This document shows positions 37,406-48,873 of a stretch of DNA of 64,000 bases, in pieces. The stretch is from Capitella teleta (Eukaryota > Annelida > Polychaeta > Capitellidae). The notes under the pieces are model-generated. The model was not told where the DNA came from and ran no database searches. It saw nothing but the letters and a program-made list of their open reading frames with translations. The first letter of the stretch is position 1. The number at the start of each line of letters is the position of its first letter. Location: assembly GCA_000328365.1 (NCBI GenBank), contig KB310159.1:318169-382168 (forward strand), written 5' to 3'. Position numbers and translations under genes: made by a program.

Positions 37406-38525
37406 AATACATAAATATACAAAGATGCAAAGATGCAAAGTGTTTTCTTTTACCTTTTACAATTCGTGCATTAGTTCATTTGGTTCCATCTTTTATTTTC
37501 TAATTATTATTTATTAAAGGGCTAGCAGAACAATGATACATGCTGAGCATAATGAGGATCTACACAACAATACAAATAAATATTCCGTGTGGAAGAAAAA
37601 TGTTTTTGCGATGAAAAGTGTGCAAAAGGCGCTCCAAACATTATCGCTGAGGAGTTGCCATTTAGCGAGCACGTCATCAGTGGTACAAAGTGCTTGCAAA
37701 TCTCTATTTTTTACCCTGCGTGAGGGAGCTAACTTTTGATTACAAATTAACAGGTTTTTTCGGTGAAAGCGCGGGCTAAATTCAGTCAAATTTTCCGGAT
37801 GTAGTTGGAGAAGCCTTCTATCATGTATCTCAGGCCCTGCTAAGCGCAACCGTCATTATAGCCATTGACGGTATATCGAGGTTCGACTGTACACGTATGC
37901 ATAGGAGAATCGACTGTACACGTATGCAAAGGAGATACATTCTGCACAAGCCAAAAGATAAAGAAAACAAACTTGAAAAAGAAAGAAATGATCAAGGACC
38001 AAAACGTAAATGTAAACTTGTGCGCATGGAGCCATACGAAGAAGTGCGGATTTCGGGCGAAATTGAACTGACAGCATTCCAGAGCATCACTGATTGATGT
38101 GTGTTGTTGTTTGCGTGTTCCATGATTTCTTTGTTAGGATCATTGTCTTAGCAAAAACAGAGTTAGTTACTTAGTTTTCAATGCGACGCTCACGAACGCT
38201 ATTCTTATGTTCACCACAGTTCGGATTCTCTTGTTCCACACATTTCAGAGTGACAAAACCGTTGACATTTCATATTTAGCTGGTTTACGAACATACCATG
38301 GCATCGACGGGCTCTATGTGGGTTTTTTTCTCTCCGTTTTTTCATTTAATATTTTTTTTTTTTTTTTTATATCTTCATAGTCGTTCTTGTTATACCTTGG
38401 TACATGTGTTACCTAGCCATATGTTCACCACATACATTTATGATCTCACGTAGCCATGATCCATCTGTTTGATAAAACACTTCCTCTACCGCATAAATCA
38501 CTATTTTCACAATAATTATTATACA
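36096..38525. other. Non-coding stretch
   Basis: No host gene is recognised. The stretch contains an inverted CATAACG pair (36988 and 37016) and an A tract at about 37376-37396. A 28-bp tandem duplication with core CGACTGTACACGTATGCA lies at about 37883-37938. Next to it is GTACAGTCGAACCTCGATAT read on the minus strand at about 37873-37892, which resembles a pogo/Tigger-type terminus. A T tract lies at 38350-38369. Confidence 0.45.
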
Positions 38526-38885
38526 TCTATGCATATCCATGCAACATTTCTTGGTATTATTCTTGACAGGAACTTGAGATGGGATCGCCACATCTCACAC
38601 ACCAGAAGTAAAATTGCACGTAGTATTGGTTTGTTAACCAAAATATCTAAGATTTTTCCAAAATCTACCATCAGAACATTATATTTTTCCCTTGTATACC
38701 CGCACATCATCTACTGTATCGAGGTCTGGGGCGGCGCAGCCCAAACTCACTTAAAACCTTTATTTCTTTTGCAAAAACAATTTCTAAGAATAATGACATT
38801 ATCAAATTATAGAGAACATACCACTGATATGTATATATATCTTTATTCATTTCTGATACATCAGAAATACATCAAATGGTAGTGG
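38526..38885 (+). mobile_element. LINE A, left piece (RT thumb region), interrupted
   Basis: The plus strand reads FLGIILDRNLRWDRHISH then RTLYFSLVYPHIIYCIEVWG, the thumb segment of a jockey/CR1-like reverse transcriptase. The homology stops at about 38885, where an opposite-strand LINE begins, and resumes at about 40210. Upstream RT domains are absent, so the copy is 5' truncated. Confidence 0.85.
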
Positions 38886-40205
38886 GAAAAGAAAAACAAA
38901 CAATGGAATTGAAAATCAATTATACAGTACAAAGAGCGCTCGATGCGAAATGGATCTCGTGATCGGAAAGTGCGCTTGGGAAAATGTGCTTTCGTCTGGC
39001 ATTGAGGAGATCTCTTATGAGTGAGGCAGTAATCGAGTCTTGGTTGTTAGCATCGGGGCTATGGCAGTGGTCTATTAAAGAAGGTTTTTGACAGTTATAC
39101 ATTCGGCTTAGAAGAGTGAGAGTGCGACCAAGGCTGGATGTACTATGCAGAGCCGCCTCGGCACATGAACGTACAATTATGTTAGATGAACTGGTGCAGA
39201 AATGGTAGAATTTCGCTACACGCCGATGCAACTGAGTGCAAAAGGGGATATCATCACAGATGAGGGAAAGTAAAACACAATGCGTGGTGGGCGGGAGTTG
39301 GAACAAAAATCTGATGGCTTTTCTCCAGGTAACTAATAGCCTGTCAAAATCTCGCGAGGTAAAATCGATCAGTTGACAGCCATACAGAGGGGTACAATAC
39401 GTGCGAAAAAGTTTATACATTGCGTCAATGGGCAAATGCTTAAAATTGCAGTATAACATGTTAGTTTTAGACATGATTTCCTTGCACAGGTTCTCTATGA
39501 GGTGCTTATTGCTACTGGCGCCCAGGGGAAAGCCGAGGTGCTTCTCAGTAGGAACAATGTCGAGGTAGTTATTCATAAAAGGGACGGGTACAGTATCACT
39601 AACATTGTACAGTATCAGTTTGCTTTTGCTGGCATTGAAAATAACATTGAAATCAGAGGCAAAGTTGGCACAAGTGCGTAACATGCAGGCCAGAGCCTTT
39701 CTGCTGGGCGCCAGAATGATGACGTCATCTGCGTACGCAAAGGACCCGCAGAAGCGCCCAATCATCCAACACCCTGCTCCGCTGGCTACAAGTCGGTCAA
39801 GTAAAAAGTCCATATACATCGTGAATAACACTGGCGAAATGACTCCACCTTGTTTAACACCGCTTGTTACAGTGAAAAAAAATCACCAGTGGTGCCTCTC
39901 CATTTGACACAAGCACTCTGGTGGGTGTATGCATACAACAAGAAACGAATCACAAATGGACAGACAGATCTCTTAATTAAGACATTGAACAGTTGCACAT
40001 TCTCTAGTCTGTCAAACGCTTTCCAGCAATCAAGAAGACATGCATATACAGGGCTATTCTTGGAAGCAAAATGATCAATCATTTCATTGACAACGAGGGA
40101 ACATTGGCTGGTGGAATGGTGCTTTTTAAAACCAAATTGATAACATGAGGTCTGAAACGTAGTCTTGCATTTGGATAACATAATCTTGTCCACCCATATT
40201 TTTAC
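38886..40205 (-). mobile_element. LINE B (RT), inserted into LINE A
   Basis: The minus strand carries two overlapping RT frames. 40211-39867 holds QFGFKKHHSTSQCSLVVNE, then SPVYACLLDCWKAFDRL. 39831-38920 starts at VLFTMYMDFLLDRL and contains FAYADDVIILAPSRKAL followed by FNASKSKLILY and a long C-terminal region. The catalytic YADD is present. A frameshift near 39880 separates the two frames, in the VKQGG region. The 5' part of the element is missing. The style (VKQGGVISPVLF, AYADD.ILAPS) marks a lineage different from LINE A. The exact junctions are estimated. Confidence 0.85.
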
Positions 40206-40625
40206 TGTCAAACAAACGTATAATTATCATGTTATGTTATTTATGTTTAAGTTTTTTCGAAATATGCTCCTCTCTGTCTTCAATTGTATGTTTTCTTTCA
40301 CTCAAAATTCCGCCTATAATATTAGAAGACCACCACTCATTGTTTCTTTCTTTAGACTAACTGTATCAAGACGTTCAATTTCATATTTAGGCCCTAAACT
40401 CTTCAATCAAAATTACAATCTATTTGATCTAACCACTTCAACCATCATCTTTAAAAATAAATTTAAAAAATTAATCATAACTCACATTCAATAATTTAAC
40501 ATGAATGATAATCGTTGCTTGTATGCTTGAAAAAGGAACTATTCAATTTCTTTTATTTTTTTATTATTTTTGTTTCACATATAATGCTATATAATTAAAT
40601 ATATATATATGTATATATATATATG

Positions 40626-40657
<32 letters not shown>

Positions 40658-40982
40658 TATATATATATGTATGTGTGTATATATGTGTAAATATATGTAT
40701 GTGTGTGCTTATATATGTGTATATGTATATATAATCATTATTAGATTTTCTTGCTTTCTTGTTTTTTTTTATTATTTCGTTCTTCGTTTCTTCAATTATT
40801 ATTTTATTTTTCTTGCCTCACGTTTTTGCACCTGCGTTTAAATCATTTATTTTGTATATAGATCAGGATCAATTGTGCTATTCGTTGCACCAGATCCTGA
40901 TTGCAATGCACTTTAACAATTTCTTTGTATTTGTTATCTGTTTTTCGATTATTTGAATTGCAATAAATTCTTCTTCTTCTTA
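40206..40982 (+). mobile_element. LINE A, right piece and 3' UTR
   Basis: The plus-strand frame 40165-40494 ends with SRRSISYLGPKLFNQNY and FKNKFKKLIITH, the typical last residues of a jockey-like LINE ORF2. It is followed by an AT-rich UTR with a microsatellite and a stem-loop (ATCAGGATC ... GATCCTGAT at about 40862-40909). The element ends in TTGCAATAAATTC plus (TTC)n at about 40980. This continues the piece at 38526-38885. Confidence 0.8.
40595..40736. repeat. (TATG/TATA)n microsatellite
   Basis: Alternating TA and TATG repeats, with interruptions, lie inside the 3' UTR of LINE A. Confidence 0.9.
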
Positions 40983-42360
40983 AAAATATACATGTATTAT
41001 TATACATCATACATGTACTACATATCATTAGTACTACAATTGTAATTTTCAACTGAGTGCATGTACATACATTCAGACTGTTTGGAATAAAATGTTTCAC
41101 TGTGTCCTTCGATCTTATTCATTTATACATGTATTCATAAAATGCTTTCACTAACGCTAACTTTTTAGTTCAAATACAATATACTTGTTTTGATTAGTAT
41201 ACGCGGAGTCTTTTAGAGCGGCCACGGCAATTCTCGATTTCGCCCAGGGAGTCCGTTATGTGCATGCAACCGATGAGGATTCATGGAACTTTTTGTGGAA
41301 CTATAGCGGGTATTTCGAGTCATGCATCCGTTTCTTTTCTTTGTGAGCTGGTTGGGCAAAGTTCAGCACCACTTTCAGCTTCATGGTTGCTCAGTACATT
41401 TCATCCCACGAAATGAAGTGAACACTGTCGTTGGTGGTGAATGCAATTACTCTCGTGTGAACCTTGTGTAGTATTGGACTCATGTGCCGTCGAATTTGTC
41501 CTTTATGGGCATTTTCTTTTTGCAATACACGAAAGATGGCGCAACGTGATCCCTGGGAAATCCTGCTTCAAACATCCCAAGGGCACGCCCTCTCTCAGAA
41601 TATTGGATACAAAGGTGGCAACAGTCAACAGTCAAAAGAATAAATGCCTTTGGTTCCAAACTCACCACTCCTGATTTAATTGTTCGAAATGGGCATGTTT
41701 TATGCCAAACTTCAATTCCGATTGAATCAAGCATCTGATGCACTGAATCTGGCCATTGAAACGGAAAATGTATGCTTTCACATGTCCACATTCATGCTGC
41801 AAACTCATGCACTTGCATATTTCTGTAATTTATTGAAATGTGAAAATAAGATACCTTTCTTTTTGGATCTTAGTTTACCTCAATGTTAACACCCTGACAA
41901 AGACTACAATAACTTCACCAGAAGCAAACCCACAAGCAAACTACGTACTTCAACGGCAACTGATGTGACCACACTTCTGCAAGCATCGTGAATAATTACA
42001 GCACAGGTAATAAATGTGCCCAAAGCATCAATGCTAGATACATTGAAGCAGAATATCGCTCGATCATCATCCAAATGAGAATGAGCCAGAACGAGCAACA
42101 AAAGATGAGGAGAGAAGAGTTTATTTCCCTTTCATGACGGACGCCACCGAGACCACAGAGAGAGGAGAAGGGGAATGCATCCCATCGACAACCGAGGGGA
42201 AACACTAACGGACAAAACGGGTTGAACAAAACAAGCAACACAACAAGCGCACAGTAAATGGAGAGAGAAGGGAAACTATTGTGGAGTGGTTTTCAGTGCA
42301 CTGACAGCTCGGGGCTTCTTTTCAAAGTGTTGCTGTATGAAATTGCCTTCGCTTTCAGAG
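40983..42360. other. Non-coding stretch downstream of caprin gene
   Basis: No gene is recognised. Short frames at 41441-41889 lack domains. Confidence 0.45.
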
Positions 42361-42366
42361 TTTATT
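42361..42366 (-). terminator. Poly(A) signal of caprin gene
   Basis: TTTATT on the plus strand, which is AATAAA in the transcript, 41 bp past the stop codon. Confidence 0.6.
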
Positions 42367-42407
42367 TCTTTCTTGCTTTTTCTGAATAAATAGAAGCTGC
42401 AACTCGT

Positions 42408-45400
42408 CTAGGCCATGTTGCCCTGTTGCATGGACCGAGCGTAGGACGTTCCTCTGTTGCTTCCTCTCATGCCCCCTCTTCCTGATGACGCACCACGCAT
42501 CCCAGCTAAGATAAAAAAACACGCAGTGAACACAGAAACAGCAGCGGTGAGGCACATACCTCCTCCTGCGCCGCCTCGGTTGTAGGTGTTGCCGGATGAG
42601 CCTCCACGGCCGTTGCTAGAGCCTCCGTAGGAGGAACCTCGTGGCCCTCCTGAGCTGCCTCCGCGCGAGTAGCCATTGTTCATAGAGCCACTGACCTTTG
42701 CCCCGCCCCTCCCCCCTGCCCCACGTGGCGCTCCGTTGTTGGAGCGATGTGAGCTGTACGCACCCTGGCGCTGATTGTAGTTGCTGTTATAGCCCCCTGA
42801 AGAACAACAAATTGTAACCATGGCAACGCAGCGAGGGTTCACTACCTGACGACGACGAGCCTCCTCCCTGTTGAGGCGGTTCAGTGTACATGGACCTGAA
42901 GATGCTCGCATTGGGATTCATGGTGAACGTCTTCTTGTCTGAGCCGTCGTCTGCGTACTGCCCTTCGTACTGCTGCTGAGCGAAGTCGGATGAATTGGTC
43001 GCTCCGTAAGCAGCCTCCGAGTACGACACAGGCGCCTCATTACTGAAGGCGGCCGAGTCAGACGCCGCGGGGAAGTTCTGCTCAGAGAGGGACTGCCCGG
43101 GAAGGGCTTGGCTGGGCAGGGGAATGGGCTGGGGGCCAATATCGGTTGCCATGGCGGCGGCACTGAGGGGCTGCTCTCCCATGAAGGTGGACTGTTGGGA
43201 GGTGGCGCCAAAGGAGATAGATGCATTGTCCATGAGACCCGGAGGACTGAATGTTTGTTCTGTGGAATATGCAGATGAAGAAGAGCTGTTTTGCTGAGCA
43301 GCCGACTGCTCAAAAGCTGCTTGCTGGCTGTAGAGTTGTGACTGAGATGCGGAGGAATCGGAGGATGATTTCTGCTCCACGAAGGGACTAGACCGCTGGG
43401 CACCATCCCCGCTCAAGAGGTTAGGCTGGAAGGCAGCAGCCGGATGGGATGGTAGATCTGAAAGAAACGTCACAACGATGCTCGATGACAACTCATCCTC
43501 AGCAGACCTGTGTTTCCGGAGGGGACCTTGGGATGAACAGCGACCACTGCGGGATCAATAGGATGACCTTCAACCGCTTCTAACTCAGAATCCTGCAGGA
43601 AGTCAAAGTTGCCCTGGACTGATGACACGATCTCCTGGAATGGCCGCTGAACTCTGCTCTCATTGGAGGCAACGGCAACTGGAGGTTGGCTGTTGAAGCC
43701 AGCCACTGTCGAGAAGAAGGATTCTTCCTGGAAATGAGGCTGAGGAGGAGCAACCGGCCTGGCTGCTGGCACGTGTGAGCCGGTCGGCTGGCTGGCTATT
43801 TCTTCTTCTGCTGTTGCTGCTGCTGGAGGGGAGACCTCTGTGAATTCCTCCTGCTCCGGCTTCACTTCCTCCTCAGCTGCGGCAGATTCCTCAGCTGCTG
43901 ACTCAGCTGCAATCAATGTAAATGTCGTTACTCTTCAAAATAATTTCCAGTTCCAAGTTAATGTCTACGACATATACTAATCCTCATAAGTTTGCTAAAG
44001 ATAGACTATATCAACAGCAGATGGCTGTTTTTAAATCACATTACTCAAGATTATCGGTCAAATATACCACAAAAATTAAATTACATGAGGAACATAGATA
44101 TGGACTCTTTGAGATGGTTATTTACAGATCAGGAGGTGAAACACAAGCACCACAAAACCAACAGCCATAACAATAAATAAAGACCAAGAACCACTTGTTT
44201 TCAATACTTTTCATTAGATGCATGTTTTATTTTGTGTTCCGATAATCGCGAAATAAGTTGTTTTTTAAAGACGTAGAAAAAAATAAGCAAAATACAAGAG
44301 CAACAATTTCGCAGTACGCACGTCACTAAAGCGCACGGCCTACACACCTTCGAGAGGCGCTGTTGTCTCCTCGGCCTTTTCACTGGTTGCCTGATCAAAA
44401 TACCCCGATTCCTGAATTTGAGAGATCATCTGGTTGAGGGCGCTGTACGTGGTGCCAATGACCGGCTTATCCACGCCATCCAAGATGTTGACGATGTGTT
44501 CCGAGGACTGCTTCAGCTTTTCCTGGAAGTCTCCGTCCTCTCGTGATGGACTGATCAGCTTGTAGAGCTCATCCAGTTGCTCAAGCTGCTCCTCCGACAG
44601 TTTCTACAAATAACACAGCGCAATGTTGATGAGTGAGAATACGCTTACACTTACGATGGCTCCGTTTGCGCCAGTCTGGAAGTTCTCTCGCACGGTCTCA
44701 TCGCCCATCGAGTCAAGCAACGACTGCAGTTTCAGGAGCTCCTTTGTTCTCGACACTTCTCTCTGTGTTCGCTCAAACTTCTCTCTTTTCGCCTGCTTCT
44801 TGGCCACTTTTTCAATCTGAGAGATTAACGCGGTCACTCTGTTATTACTCCATCAATCAAAATCTCCTTACGTCAGTGCACATGGTCTGGAAAGATTTAT
44901 GGAGCTCTCTGGCGAGCTCCAGTGACTGAATGACACCATCAAACTTGGCAATGGCTTCCTGCAAATAAACTCGTTTGTTGCAAAGAACTGAGAATGGCGT
45001 CTTCGTCTCACGAGCTGATCCTGATTCAACACATCACCAGCGCTCATGCGAGCCTTGTAGCCATCTAGCTTGCCCTAAAGAAAAAAAACAGAACGAAAAC
45101 AACTCAATGAAACATCAAGGCAAGTAAGTAATAATCAATCCCATCATTCTCATGGACCAGTGTCGCCACATGCATGCGATGGAGCGATCACTCAAGGATA
45201 AGCCTTGAGATAGGACTCATTATGATTACTCGTTATAAGAGTATCATGAATATGAGTAATTATAATCTATCCTGCACACTATCACAGCAATGCAGCCATC
45301 ACAAAGAATGGGACAACCCAACATGAGAAAAAGGCAGTGGCATTCACTTGTGATTCACTTGTGATTCACTTGTGATTGTGTTAAACTGTACGAAAAATAC

Positions 45401-45859
45401 TAGCAACCTTTCGGCGTTCGCTCTTACGGCATTCCGCTTTGTGTTCGTCAAACTGATACTCGTACTGATTAACGGAGACTTTAATCGCCATTGACAACTT
45501 CGAATCACTTTCTTAACAAACTTCTCTTTATCCACGGCTCCTTGCCGTGAAGTAATAAACACGGGTTAAGCATTTCCAGTAGTAGGAACGTATATTTTTG
45601 GGAGGAGAAATTTGTGCGCATTTGTTCTGGAAAGCGCGAAGGTTCACAATGAGGTCAGACATTCAAACTTTGTCAAGGGACAAGCCGAACATAAAAGAAG
45701 TCATTTTCTACTTTATTTCACGAATTACAGTCATGAAATACAAACCTTTCTCTTTTCGAGATTTCTTATCTTCTTTTCCACGATACTAATGCACTGTTTG
45801 ACAGTTTCCGAAGCCTCCGTAGAGGCTTTCGTCTCCGGCTTCGCGCAAGCGGAAGGCAT
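42408..45859 (-). CDS. CAPRIN1: Caprin-family RNA-binding protein, 9 exons, 675 aa
   Basis: Caprins bind mRNAs, partner G3BP and FMRP, and act in translation control and stress granules. Exons (minus): 45746-45859, 45012-45074, 44872-44958, 44655-44816, 44348-44603, 43508-43906, 42846-43457, 42560-42796, 42408-42505; all phase-consistent. Residues about 18-225 are the coiled-coil/dimerisation HR1 (ISIVEKKIRNLEKRK, KLDGYKARMSAGDVLNQDQL, LLDSMGDETVRENFQTGANG, DKPVIGTTYSALNQM). The HR2 G3BP-binding type segment FDFLQDSELE is at 328-337, followed by HPIDPAVVAV. A PAM2-like FTMNPNASIFRSM is at 538-550. The C terminus (about 565-675) is rich in RGG/GRGG boxes. Length is close to human caprin-1 (709). 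Human has two caprins; this looks like the single ancestral type, and the symbol follows the nearest well-known member. Confidence 0.93.
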
Positions 45860-46588
45860 TTTCAACAGCAACAAATCGAAGTGGATGAGAACTCACGTGG
45901 TTTCACTAAATTACCCCAATCTCAGCTGACCCGTTATTGAGTTGTTCTCGATGGAAATTCAGAAGAAAAAAAAGAGCATATGCGAAAATTAAACCAGTAA
46001 ATCATGTTTTATTGAAATAATGTATATCACGAGGAAGAGCAGTGAATAATCAAGTTGAATTTCATTTTTACAATTTATTGTGCGCGAAACCATGGGGGTA
46101 GAAGGTAAACATGTATCGTGCTCGACCAATTTTTGGCATCGAGCTTCGGATTTGGCCCTTCGGAGCAAAAAGGTATGAAGCTAGCACACCATGTATGTAC
46201 AGGATGCTTCATAGGTCTATTCATAAGTAATAAATTATAATTGTTCAACCCGAGGGAAAAAAGTTATTGTCTCTACGATTGGGACTTTAAAACGATACCA
46301 TTAAAGCAGAGATTCCTGATAAATTAATTGGGGTGTACTACAAGTTTATAGAGAAACAGTTTAATTATACACATAATTATACATTGCTCTAATTAAAGCA
46401 ACATAATTATTGATTTAAATTATTTAATTTATATGCAATTGAATTGTGGTGGTTTTGAAGGCTCAGTGCAGTGAAAGAAAGAATTGAAATAATATTTTCA
46501 AAAAAAAAACACAGCGAGCTGATATCAGAGGACTTTCATCTGAACATAAAGTCACAAACTAAAAAAAACAAGAAAAAATTATTTGACT

Positions 46589-47040
<452 letters not shown>

Positions 47041-47535
47041 AAAAGTTGGCTTGTTACTGGAAATTTGGTACACCAATATTCTGTGATCAAGTCATCATCA
47101 AGAGAAGGCAACATTGGCTTAAAATTGCAAATTTGTATCTCTTGTCTTATTCTACGCATCCTTATTGCAGATTGACTTTCATTGTAAAACCACAGTTACT
47201 TTTAGATTTTCATCAAAAGACAAATTTAAAAAATCTATTCATAGTATTTTAATATCTAAATTCGAATTTTTTTCTTTCTTTCTCCATTGTATATATTTCT
47301 TTTCTTTTCTTTTTTCGGCGCTCTCTCTCTGTGTTTTATTCAATATTCTTATTTACTCATTTCTTTGTTATGTTTATTTGGTGTGGTGCAGAAGCGATTT
47401 TGCTTTTGTTACTACATAGTTATTGCACTTTTTTGTTTTGAATTTATGTATGTATGGATGGAGTTTTAGGGCACTCTGATACAAAAAGTATTATATTAGT
47501 GCCTCCTTTTTGTTTTGATTGAATAAAATTATTGA
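47041..47535 (+). mobile_element. Possible LINE 3' end next to the tetranucleotide array
   Basis: Just after the array, one frame reads FRFSSKDKFKKSIHSIL, similar to the FK..LK ends of LINE ORF2. A T-rich UTR follows, with a GGGCACTCTGATA...TATTAGTGCCTCC hairpin-like segment and an AATAAA-like tail at about 47520. No RT core is present, so this is a weak call. Confidence 0.35.
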
Positions 47536-48786
47536 AATTGTTATAATTCATTTCTAATTGTTTTAATTAATAATAAGTGTGACTAGTGTTCTACGGTCAA
47601 TGGGGTCACACCCGCAGAATTGATCATCTTTGTGCAATATATCATAACGTTGCATTCCACAGTTCCAAGAGCGATGCTTCTTTTTGGTCGGGAAGTATGC
47701 TTATAGTTCTGCTCGCATTCGCTAGGTTTGGTCTGGAGCGCCCCCTGGCGAATGAAAACTTTATATGCTGAGATTCTCTTTGTTCAGCTATTATTTCTCC
47801 AAGTTTACAACACTTAGAGTACTAAATGGTCGAAAAAATAAAATAGGTTGGATTTGCCAGCAAATTTATAACAGCGCATGCGACAATTCGCACGCTGAGC
47901 AGTAAAATTGTAACTAGGTCACAAGAGACCCGAATTGAGGTCACGGGATTTGCGTTGCATTGTGGGACACATTTTCGCAATCGGTTTCCTTGGTTGGTGA
48001 GGGAGTGGAATTTTATGTTGCAAATTTGTACGTCGAGTGATAGGAAATCGGATCGTTGGTAAGTCATTAGTTATTTTATTAATGTCTTAGGTTCTATGCC
48101 TAAATTTGATCGCTTTGCCTTTTGTTTTGGCTCTCAAAAGGCGTTTTTCTTTCACCGCTTCGAGTTCATCTCATTTATAACTCGCATCCTCCTCGCTTCC
48201 GACGCTTTGTGATCATCATCATGTGCGATTTTTTTGGAGGTTGCGATTTTAATCGGAATCTCTCCAGGAAAACCTCTTTTAGCATGTTATTTTTGTGAAT
48301 AGTTGTTTTAAACCCCCAGTCTTACGCCAATTGCGGTGTTAATTGGCACTTTGTAACGAACAAAGGCGACCCTACGGGGCTGTTTATTTCATCTACTCAC
48401 TTGAACTCATGACGCAGTTCACGTGAACTCTAAGTGACTCAACAAAGAAATATAATGAGGTTTCATGTCACACCCACTCACAACCAAAGAAAGGCTGTTC
48501 GTATGTGTTCCAGCTCATCGTATTTCACTGAGAGCAACTGATCGAGTCACTAGTCCAACCAGCATCACCCTTCACTCAATATAAATATTCATAACAATCA
48601 GTTACTAAGTCAGTGATTTAAAATTGATTCATCAATTTCTGAATTCATAGTGTTGAACATCATAATTTCTCAGTGAGTTTTGGCAAACATAAAGTACTTT
48701 TAATAATCATCTGACATTTTCTTTCTTGGATTTTTGTGTCTTTTTACCCAAGTTCAATTTTATTATTTATCTGTATTTCTTTTCAG
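47536..48786. promoter_or_regulatory. Presumed DAP5 5' region with candidate non-coding first exon
   Basis: The sequence TTG|GTAAGT at 48058/48059 is a strong 5' splice site, and the matching 3' splice site TTCTTTTCAG ends at 48786. A transcript using both would carry a 5' UTR exon ending at 48058. It contains one upstream ATG at about 48015, whose frame closes at the splice junction (TGA). The transcription start was not located. Confidence 0.4.
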
Positions 48787-48873
48787 AAAGTTGTTTGAAG
48801 ATTTTACCACCTCTGCTACCCCATATTCCCCCCTGCTATTATTTGTGGGAGTTGAATATTGTCTATCAGAATA

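Noticed and set aside
37860-37940. Pogo/Tigger element
   Set aside because: Only one terminus-like sequence (GTACAGTCGAACCTCGATAT, minus strand) beside a tandem duplication; no second end or transposase, so not called as an element.
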